Origin: Acanthochlamys bracteata
Lineage: Eukaryota > Streptophyta > Magnoliopsida > Pandanales > Velloziaceae
Length of the DNA: 64,000 bases
Assembly: GCA_019914995.1 (NCBI GenBank)
Contig: CM034128.1
Span: 8,434,501-8,498,500, forward strand
Reading direction: 5' to 3'
How positions within the stretch are numbered: the first letter of the stretch is position 1; each line of letters opens with the position of its first letter. The notes beneath the pieces were generated by a model, which saw nothing but the letters and a program-made list of their open reading frames with translations, was not told the origin of the DNA and did no database searches. This document shows positions 55,398 through 64,000 of this stretch, piece by piece. The translations under genes were made by a program, and so were the position numbers.

Positions 55398-57945
55398 TCA
55401 GTCATCACTTTGAGGAACAATTTTGTTCGTGTAAGAATGGTTCATGTTGGTGCCCCTGGGACTCTCCGGTGATCCTCCGCCGCCTCGCGCAAGCTTCGTC
55501 TGCTGCTGCACAACAAGTGTGGACACTCTTCCGCCAAAATCCGTCGATGTCAGCATGTCTCCTATCACACCAAGTTCCGGGTACTCGCTCCACGCGGATA
55601 ACCCTTCCGTCAACTGCGACTCCTTCCCTTCTCTCCGTCCAACGATAAGCAGAGTATACTCTTTACTCATCGACCGTATCACCGCCACCGTTGCTTCGCC
55701 GTCCTTCACAATTTCTTCCCTGCAAACTACCCTTCTCCCGTCTGCGTACATGTTGCTCCACTCATTGATGTAGTCATCATCAAGCTTCTCTTCTTTCTTG
55801 CTCTCACTGTCCATATTCCAGTCTTGGTGTGACCGAAATCGAACAAGAGTTACCGCAACGTCGGGGTTCATCGCCAACTTTCCACCGCAGGCCAGCGCTT
55901 CCCGGTCATCAGGTCCGCCGAAGAAGTACACTGCGACACGCTGTGAGACTCCGCTACGTTGGCTTCCGCTGGAAGAGAGACCGTTGTCGATTAAGATTGC
56001 GACCGAGCAGGGAGCGTAACGGAGAACGTTTATGTTCATCGATCGGATCGATGGGTTCCCTTGTCCGACTGCGGCGGCATGCTTGTGGAAGTGAAGCACG
56101 ACGAGGGTGACCTTCTTGTCTAGAGCTAAGGCGCAAATGTCCTCATGCATTGTGGCATAAGGAGAGATGCAGACGTAGGGAAGAATGGAGAGGCAGCCCG
56201 CATACTGCTCGGAGATTTGCCGGAATGCATTAAAGATGTGGTGAGAGTCGGAGACGCCGCCTGTTGAGGCCGAGCCAGACTTAGATTGCTTGTAAGGAGC
56301 AAGGATGGTGGCGCTCCGGCCAACAAGCTGGACAAGATGGAGCACGTAGAGGCAGAGGGAGTACTCCGGCGTGGGGTTGATGCTTTCCGTTAGCGCGATG
56401 AGTGGCCACACGTTGTCTTGGCTATGAGTGCAGGCTAACACCCTAAACTCATCCCCGTGCCTGAAGTGTTCGATAGTTCTCCTCTTGTAAGCGATGAAAC
56501 GGTCCTCAGGGCGGTACAGCCGCCGCAAGAGTAGCGCGCTGCCGCCGCCAACGACAACAATGGTGAAGACTACCATGGTGTATAGCTCACGAGTAATAAA
56601 CTTGGTGCCCCTCCACTGGTTAGCAACGTCGACTTCGAAAATGCCTTTACAGATCATCATAAGTCCGACGCAGATGGAGTCACGCATAGGCATCTTGCAG
56701 TACAAGCAGATTAACATCGACGATAGGAACTTGGATATCACGGCGACGGCGAGGAAGAGCTCTACAATCCACCATTTCCCAATATCGCTAATGTAAGCCA
56801 GGTCCATCTTGAACCCTGCTGTCGCAAGGAAGAGAGGGAGGAACACGCCATTGATCAGGCGATCGAGCCGTTCCACCAGAGTGACGCCGAGCGGCGGGCC
56901 TCCGGGAAGAATCAACCCGAGGATGAAGGGGCCTGTTGTTGCTTGATACCCAATAATCTCACTTATGAAGCCGGAGAAGATTGCGAGACCGAGGACGGCG
57001 ACAAAGTAGAACTCGTCGAGGAGATCGCCTTCAGGAGTTCTCTTTATCATCCACAGCACAATTGGCCGGGCCACGAAAACCATGAATATGATGAAAGCTA
57101 AGAACGTGACGAATGATTCTAGCCCGACTCCTGGATTACTCGCGTCTCTCGCGAGGAAAACGGCAGTGACGATGATGGAGACAATCTGGTTAAAGAAGTT
57201 GGCAATGAGGCTCGCCGACATTGCAAGCCGGCCGAGTTGTGAAGTGAGCAGGTTGAGCTCGGCGAGCACGCAGGAGAGCACGGCGTAGGAGGTCAGGTTC
57301 CATTTAGCTCCGACGAGTAAGACGAGATAGTAACCACCATACATATCACGGAGCTTGTCCCGGACGAACAAACCGGCGACAAAAACGGACATGAACGGCG
57401 CGACGGTGCTAACGATGGCAATTACGGACGCCTTCTTTCCCGACTTTCTGATCATGCCTAAATCGGTCTTGACTCCGATCATGAAGATAAAGAGCATGAA
57501 GGCCAGCAGGGACAGAGCGTTAACCTGCTCCCATGTTCGAACCGTATACATGATGCGTTTAAACGACCTGCTCCGACTTAGGAACGTAGGCCCAAGTATA
57601 ATGCCGCCCTGCACGTAAGCATGCAAGCACATTTAACAATGTTGTACTCGCCGGAAAAGTTCGTAGAAAGATAAAGCTTAACTAGAATGAACTATATATA
57701 CTTACGACAATTTGGGAGATGGCCTGAGGTTGGCCGAGAGGGCGCAGAGCAGCGTGGGTGATCCGAGTTGTGAGATAGATGATGGTAATCTGGGAAAGAA
57801 GGAGAGGGAAAGAGTAGTCGAGAGGATTCTCGCCGAGGAAGATACCGGAAGAAGACGAGGTGGTGGCACGGTAGCATAACGGTGTCGGAAAACGCAACTG
57901 AGACTCTTGAAGGACGTCATTGTCCTGGGAAGGAAGAGCTTGCAT
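55398..57945 (-). CDS. CHX-family cation/H+ exchanger (CPA2), divergent
   Basis: Endomembrane or plasma-membrane K+/Na+-proton transporter family of plants. Two exons, 5' to 3': 57945-57706 and 57608-55398; 816 residues, the usual CHX length. The start MQALPSQDND precedes NPLDYSFPLLLSQITIIYLT, the family N-terminus. An upstream in-frame ATG at 58098 looks non-conserved. About 12 membrane helices fill residues 40-470, followed by a soluble domain with CLYVLHLVQLVGRSA, ISPYATMHEDICALALDKKV, CSVAILIDNGL, FFGGPDDREALA, LDDDYINEW and LLIVGRREG. Oddity: the helix that usually carries Asn-Asp or Ser-Asp for ion binding reads MSASLIANFFNQ (Ala-Asn at 216-217). TAFPVLARIL is NLTSYAVLSCVL, and TKGLVEM is CKGIFEV. 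Closest in general sequence to the CHX15/CHX3-like group. Confidence 0.92.
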
Positions 57946-59157
57946 GGCTGCAGAGCAGAAAGGAAAATTAACACTGAATTCAAGTCGAAGGCGTTTGCGT
58001 AGGAAGGGAAGGAAGAAAGAGAATGGATGCGGGAGAGAGGGAAGAGGGCAAGAGGACCACCAACTAACATTAGATAATGGCACGGAAACAGCGGCCAATT
58101 TGTGTGCAATCCATTTCTTTCGGTAATTAGAAGAAATCTGAGAGTCGTGTGGTCAATGCAACCAGGCAAGTGATAACAGAAACGAGTGGATAATTTGTCA
58201 TGCGTAATGTGTCCTTTGTTAAGCTGAGAGCGAGGAGTATGTAGTCAGCTCGTAGGAGTTGGAGTTACGGTCACATTTATTACTGTTTACCCCAACACAT
58301 TGCTAATTCTAATTGACTTATTGCCGAACTCATTTAACCGAACTTAATTCACGAAAACTAATTTTTATCACTGAACACAAGTGGAGTTCAAATTGGTAAA
58401 ACTTGGGAGGGAGTTGATAAGCTGGAAAACACCTTGGCCTGAGTTACAATCGTTTAGCATTGATTATCACAAAATTAATTTTTTAATTTTTAATTATATA
58501 TTTTTTAATTTATTTTTTTAATAAATATTTAAAATATATATTTAAAAATTTTATATAAATTTTTTGATTTAATATTTTATTATTTTTTTAATCAAACAAA
58601 TCTAACTCGTCTTTTAAAAAACTAAAAATATTTTTATTTAAAAAATTATATTAAAAGCAATTCAAAACGTTCATTTTAACCCCCCAGAAAACTCAGCTCC
58701 TAACAGACAACAGACAGACCGTACACAAAGGAACTGAAGAACCCATTTGCTTGCTAGCAAAACAGTCGAAAGAGTTCTTTCAGCGAATCGTAAACAAGTG
58801 AAATCAAAGATGAACTCGGTCAGGAAGCAGCTCCACCGAAGGGCAGGGTATCTGAATCACTTAACGGATTAAACCAACAATGTGAGATACATATTAACCC
58901 GCATCAACATACATCCAAACAAAAATTAGAAGATGTCATGACGGTTTATCATACTGCACCTCCAACCTTGTTTTAGGTACTACTTGAGCAAAGTACTGCA
59001 TATTACTACATTGATCATGTCCAGCCAACTGAAACATCATAAGAGGTATTACCATACTGCACTCTTAGGACAGATACTATGACACTTGAACCACAAATAA
59101 ACTAAGCTGTGATTATTAAGGCTGTATTCTTCTCCTGACTATCGAGTTACTCCAGCT
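57946..59157. other. CHX promoter and spacer
   Basis: The CHX upstream region runs to about 58300. AT-rich sequence at 58480-58640 shares ATTTTTTTAATAAATATTT-type words with the dispersed AT repeats. The 3' UTR of the MLF-like gene takes up the end. No gene. Confidence 0.45.
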
Positions 59158-61156
59158 TTAGCTTGCTCTTCGATTGAAATTCTGCTGCTGCAGCCTTCCA
59201 TTCCCAGAAACATTGGCCTGCTCAGCCGAGGGAAGCTGCCAGCCTCTGTTACTACGTTGTTGCTCATTCCAATTCCTGCTGCTACCACCTGCAGGTACAA
59301 TGATTATTGTGAAAGACAGACTTCAGAAAGCATGCATGACAACCGAATCACATAAAATCAAAATATATAACAGAAGAAAAAAAAGAAGGGCCTGCATGGA
59401 AGAAAGCCGAAGAGGGCAATAGATCGACACTGCTGCAACAAACACATACTGTCATATACCTTCAACTATCTTTTGGTCCACAGCCTCACATAACAAAGGA
59501 AAAAAATTTAAAAGACTCAGCCATCACCACCTCATAATGCTAATTTTTCCCTGTATAATGCCCCCGTTCCTCCCATAATGCATTGCAACCAATACAAAGA
59601 ACGCAGAATAGATATCCAGAAAAAACTCCACTCTATAGAGAATAAATTTATAGTTCATCTCCACAATACTGCCACTAACCAATTTTCTCAGTACAGGCAT
59701 ACTTTGATCCCAGCAGCTATTACATCCCCACTGACTACCACCAACACAACCATAGCCTCCATCCATGTACACCTACATGTGCGATTCCTCCGTACCTCTT
59801 TCTGATCTACCCATGAGCTAATGGAGATATCTCCATCAAAATCAGCCAGACCTACTACTATAAACACATATAGGTCCTCCAATATCTTCTAATAACAAAA
59901 CTCGCAAATATTCAATCCAAATACAGAACATACTGGATGATGGAAATTAAGAATAGCAGCACTCACCAACATCCCCATTGCCAAGCATGTCAAAACCCTC
60001 CTTCCAACCAGGTAAGTGCTTCTTTGCCTTCCCTTTCCACGCTTCATCAAAGCCAGTTAGCTCATCTAAAAAGAAAGAAGCACCCAAACATTAGGACGGG
60101 AGAAGCAAAAGTTGCAACTTACTATCAAGAATAAGAACATAACAAACCTTCATCCAAGTTATGAAGGATTTGCGTAGTGTCCACCCTTCCATCAGAATTC
60201 AACTTCCGAGTAACTGAGTGACCCTAGAAACATAAAACTTCATCAGAAGACCATCTTCCAGTTCAGAAATGTTAATAGGCTTTGTATTCATAATTTTTAG
60301 AAGGTAGTTACTTTCTCATGAATTCCCCTGGAGACTCTATGACTAGCTTTACCAGTTGTAGAATCAGCCTCTTTGCTCTCTTCCACCGTAACCTATCAAG
60401 CAGAAAAGGATAATAACATAATAAGGAATCCCCTGATAAAAAGTAAGTTCAGTCTCACATCGAAGAGCTGTTATCACTCACTCCATCTCCTGCCCTCCTT
60501 GTTGTAGATGATGTATAGTATGCCCCATTAGGGCCACCATATGTCACTGTTGAGCTATGATAAGTGTAGGTTTGAGGTTGTCCGAGCCCCCTACCAGTCC
60601 TATCATATTGATTCCAGTACTGTCCAAGCTTGCTCTTCTTCTCTGCAAGAAGAAAGTTCAGAATATCACAATGCATTAACACGAAAAATCAAAGATCACA
60701 AAATCATGACAAAAGAACGTCAAAACCTTCAGCTTCTTCTTCAGGGTCTTGAACATATGAATAAGCACTCGACCTTGAATGCTTCCTAGGATTGTCTTTC
60801 CTCTCTCCTGGATTATTGCCCTCATTATCCACTTCCTCATCATCCGAATTCAGCTCCTTAATGATTGGCCCTTTTGATTCGCTGGGCCGCGAAGGTTGCT
60901 GCTCAAGGAAACCTGCATTACTCGGTCCGTCAAAAATGCTTGGACCAAACATGCTCGGTCCAAACATGTTCCGACCGAGTATGCTGGGGCCCATCATGCT
61001 TTCAAACGGTCTAGTAAAGAATGGGTCATCAAAGGGATCCCTCCCGCCAAAGAAGCTTGACATCAGGTTCCCAGGATGGCTGAATCCCCCAAAACCAGAA
61101 AATGGATCACCAAAGCCAAAGAAGTCATCCCTACCACGTCCATTGCCCCTCTCCAT
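59158..61156 (-). CDS. Myeloid leukemia factor (MLF1-interacting) family protein
   Basis: Plant member of the MLF/Mlf1IP family. Its plant role is poorly defined; animal MLFs act in nucleus-cytoplasm signalling and transcription. Six exons, 5' to 3': 61156-60727, 60642-60482, 60392-60312, 60223-60148, 60065-59967, 59288-59158; 325 residues, phases consistent. N-terminal Gly/Phe-rich region DDFFGFGDPFSGFGGFSHPG with repeated (M)FGPS(M/I) units, an acidic stretch (NSDDEEVDNEG), then the MLF core: YTYHSSTVTYGGPNGAYYTS, TTRRAGDGV, SRGIHEKGHSVTRKLNSDGR and DELTGFDEAWKGKAKKHLP. These match the animal SSVMTYS..TRRAPGG..HEF..FDEEW order. The C-terminal tail is Gln/Asn-rich (QQRSNRGWQLP, LQQQNFNRRAS). 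Confidence 0.9.
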
Positions 61157-62250
61157 TTTCTAGGTTATACCCTGCAAAAAATACTATATCCTACAGCTGA
61201 ACACAAAAACATGGGTTTTATTACAGGTGTGTTGCAGATAAAGACGTAATCACATAAAGTTGGTAATATCTGTTTGCAGGATTTCATTTCTAAGAAAAGA
61301 GGAAAAAAATTCAAATCTATGAATGATATAGACAAAGCCCAAAAGTAATAGGCTCCTCATATTCATTAGTTCTCATCAAATAGATAAATTTCTCATTGAT
61401 GATTCCCCTAAAGTACCATATCATATCCACTATTCACTGAATGTCAGCACACATATAATATCAGATTATAGAAACCAAAACAACTATCTCAGGCAACACC
61501 GTACCAACGAGAGCAATTTAAGTTAATTTCTGGGTCTAGCTTTGGTCAATAGACCAATAAGAACGCATTAAAATTAGACGAAAATGAAATTCTAAGCCCT
61601 AATCACCAAACTAATGAGCAAATGGCTTGTCCAAAAATTCAGTGCGACGACAATCAACCGTAACTAATAGCACAACGCAAAGTTCACTAGACCGTAAACC
61701 TTCCAATTACGGATCTAGAAAACTAAATTACCAGAAATTCAATAAAAAATCAGGAACCAAATGCTATAGAATAGCAACATGGAATCGAGCTAATCCAAAT
61801 CTATCATGACACTATAAAATTTTTAAGACGAAAGGCACGAGAAATTTAGACCAAACCAAAAGAGTTCGAAACGATAAGAGATTGAACGATCGGAGACCTA
61901 GCCAGAGACCGCAATACAGTACCTAGCCAGAGAACCGCAATACACTGATAAGAGTTCGAAACGAAAACAGATCGTTCAACGATCGGCGAAAATGAACGAT
62001 CGGAGAAAGTTTCTACAGACGAATTCAATAAAACTCTCTCGTGGGAATTTGATCAGAGGAAAAAAAATTAGAAACGGGGAAGAGCTAGCGTTATGCTACT
62101 ATTGTACTTGGAAGGAAAATAAAGTTGATGGTAGCGAGCAGTGTCAATCAGCTTGTAATTGAACGGTGATGATTCTAGAGATTGAAAGGCGGTGATCTAC
62201 CAGAACACTCCAGAATCCTCATTAGAATTTACAAGGGAAAAAAACTTAAG
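61157..62250. other. MLF-like gene leader and promoter with local repeats
   Basis: At 61861-62015 a compact set of partial duplications is seen: CCTAGCCAGAGA(A)CCGCAATAC occurs twice (61897-61917 and 61922-61942), and GAGTTCGAAACGA and GAACGATCGGAG each occur twice around it. No further gene. The transcription start was not determined. Confidence 0.5.
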
Positions 62251-62635
62251 CGGTCGTTTGAATATACTAAATAAATTAAAATTTAAAGTAAAATAAAAAC
62301 TAATTTTTAATAAACAATAAAAAGATTAGATATATATAACTTGTCATTTTATTTATAAATTTAAAATAATTTTTTAGAAAACTGACATTAAAAATATTTT
62401 TTTTTTGTTGAACTACCCTAACGACATCTTATATTTATTGATTGTGAATTATTTTTCATTTAGATACGATTTACGTAATTGTATAATTAATTTATAATCA
62501 TAGTCTAGATTACACAAGATTTTTAAGAATATCATTCAGAACTTGTAAACGAAAATATTTGGCAATTGCAAGCGATAAAACATCAACATGTTGCACACAA
62601 TAAGATTCAGATACATACAAAGCGTGTTACCGACA

Positions 62636-62858
62636 CCCCAAATTTATTTTTTTTTAAATTCATTTTTAATATAAAATATATATATAAATTAAAATAAAAT
62701 TTTTTTATTAATAAATTTTTTTAAAATTTAATTTTAAAACTTATTATATATATTAAATTAATATATAATTTTATTTTTTATTAAATATTTTTAATTTTAT
62801 TTTTTAAATTGATTTCTAAAAAATTTACTTTATTCACTTCATCTATAAGGTAAACACG
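62636..62858 (+). repeat. AT-rich dispersed repeat, copy 2 (pairs with 780-1020)
   Basis: Same element as 780-1020 in the same orientation, with most differences being single-base changes or length changes in A/T runs. It ends at AAGGTAAACACGCAC. Confidence 0.6.
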
Positions 62859-63298
62859 CACATAAACATTCATCCCTATACACCAACTCCCTTCAAGTGC
62901 ACAAGATACAAAAACCCATAGTTGTTACACTTGGATTCAGTTAAATACTCATTTGCAAAGAAATATTTGTTTCGCGACATCAAGCTGCCGCAAATGCTCT
63001 TTTGGAAGCCTTGATTCAAGTAGCTCCTTGCAAGCAAGCAGAATGAGCAGCTATATCAGGCATAAAGATCACGTTCCTAATAACCTCTTCATGCCTGCAT
63101 ATTCCCTGTGGTGTTGCCCGTGTCCTAAATATTAGTCTACATGCGACACAATGGATACAAACACTTTAAAAATGACCAGGGCCTGGCCGATCCATAAAGC
63201 ACCTAAATGAAACTTGCACCAGAACACTGGTACAGACGTATAATTAGTCCATCAGTCACATAACATGTGTCAACTTTCTGCACAATAGTCTCTTTTGA
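62859..63298. other. Spacer / 3' UTR of the edge gene
   Basis: Unique sequence without a supportable frame; probably the 3' UTR of the minus-strand gene that enters from the right edge. Confidence 0.4.
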
Positions 63299-63931
63299 CT
63301 AAAATTCTACCGCCTCTAGATCAGTTTTGGAGGGGTACAACAGTCCTTGCAAGGCTGGCATCTTTCGCAGGTCCTCTTCCGAATATGCTGGAATAAACCA
63401 GTACCTCTTATCTGTTCCAAAGACCTGAATTCACAGAAATTACCAACCAAACAAGTATATTTAAATAAAATAGATATCAATGTATACTACAAGAATTTTC
63501 TAAACGGTACAAGAAGAACCTCAAATCCAATAATCGACTACAAGTAAAGAAATCCTAGACGCTAGATAAAGTTTGAATAAGCTAGGTGAAATCAACTACA
63601 AACTACTATTACGACAGTAGACAGTACCAAGAAATAAGAAAATATTTGGAGAACAAATCTAAAGTAAAGGAGCCTCTAATCCTAAAAAAAGTGTATGAAA
63701 ACTATCAGAAGCCTAATGATATTAACACCTGTGACATAAAGAACAAGCTAGAGATTCTTCTTATTCACATCTCCTGCAATATTTGCCTGGTTTCAAATAG
63801 GTACTAGGAGATGTACACATCCAAGGATTCATGTTCATTATAGCATTTGAAGGAGCCAACAAATAGAAGTACCTCACTATCAGGAGAGTATAAGGTGTGA
63901 AATTGGGCGGTTATTATCTTAACAAACTCTT
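63299..63931 (-). CDS. 3' end of an unrecognised gene (partial, continues past the window)
   Basis: Two exons fit together. 63931-63873 reads EEFVKIITAQFHTLYSPDSE (first codon completed by an earlier exon) and ends in a GT donor. 63424-63299 starts after a CAG acceptor, reads VFGTDKRYWFIPAYSEEDLR and KMPALQGLLYPSKTDLEAVE, and ends F-stop. Phases agree and both junctions are consensus, so this is very likely real coding sequence. The 61-residue C-terminus is soluded-looking, with aromatic residues in the middle (RYWFIPAY). I do not recognise the family, and earlier exons lie outside the window. Confidence 0.65.
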
Positions 63932-64000
63932 CTATAAAATCTTACAGAAGAAACTTATTGGTAAAAGGAAAAACTAACTGAAAGATGTATCTGCAGATAT

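Overview
The window is nuclear DNA from a flowering plant. The evidence is intron-containing genes with GT..AG junctions, plastid enzymes carrying N-terminal transit peptides (transketolase, EPSP synthase), a plant EXORDIUM-like protein, a CHX cation/H+ antiporter, an LRR receptor-like kinase, and plant ribosomal-protein promoters. Intergenic DNA is very AT-rich and the genes are not GC-rich, so a eudicot or other non-grass angiosperm is likely. The species cannot be named from this.

Layout. 1.6-2.7 kb (-): EXORDIUM-like secreted protein. 2.7-9.7 kb: gene-free, AT-rich, with one well-delimited hAT-like non-autonomous transposon. 9.7-13.1 kb (+): plastid transketolase. 14.2-15.0 kb: a second transposon-like element. 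16.0-19.9 kb (+): plastid EPSP synthase. 20.8-22.3 kb (-): ribosomal protein S20 (uS10). 23.7-26.8 kb (-): tRNA 2'-phosphotransferase. 27.5-28.9 kb (+): fragments only, a cornichon-like first exon and a HECT-ligase-like scrap. 30.6-34.5 kb (-): pICln, a snRNP-assembly chaperone. 35.7-38.0 kb (-): ribosomal protein S13 (uS15). 38.9-44.1 kb (+): a decayed, intron-bearing maspardin (SPG21-like) alpha/beta-hydrolase pseudogene, head to head with S13. 48.0-51.2 kb (+): LRR receptor-like pseudokinase. 52.5-54.8 kb (-): IBA57-like Fe-S cluster protein. 55.4-57.9 kb (-): CHX antiporter. 59.2-61.2 kb (-): myeloid-leukemia-factor family protein. 63.3 kb to the right edge (-): 3' end of an unrecognised gene.

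Working together. Most neighbours are unrelated housekeeping genes. The exception is transketolase followed by EPSP synthase on the same strand, 2.9 kb apart: the first interconverts erythrose-4-phosphate, a carbon source of the shikimate pathway, and the second is a late shikimate enzyme. The two ribosomal-protein genes share promoter features (telo-box plus site II TGGGCY motifs).

I found no clear new biological system. The best leads are the maspardin pseudogene, the transposon with direct subterminal repeats, the CHX protein without the usual membrane acidic residue, a possible organelle-targeted long form of the tRNA phosphotransferase, and AT-rich dispersed repeats that recur through the spacers. 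Exon coordinates were worked out by eye from reading frame, splice consensus and family alignment. For every complete gene the exon lengths sum to a whole number of codons.
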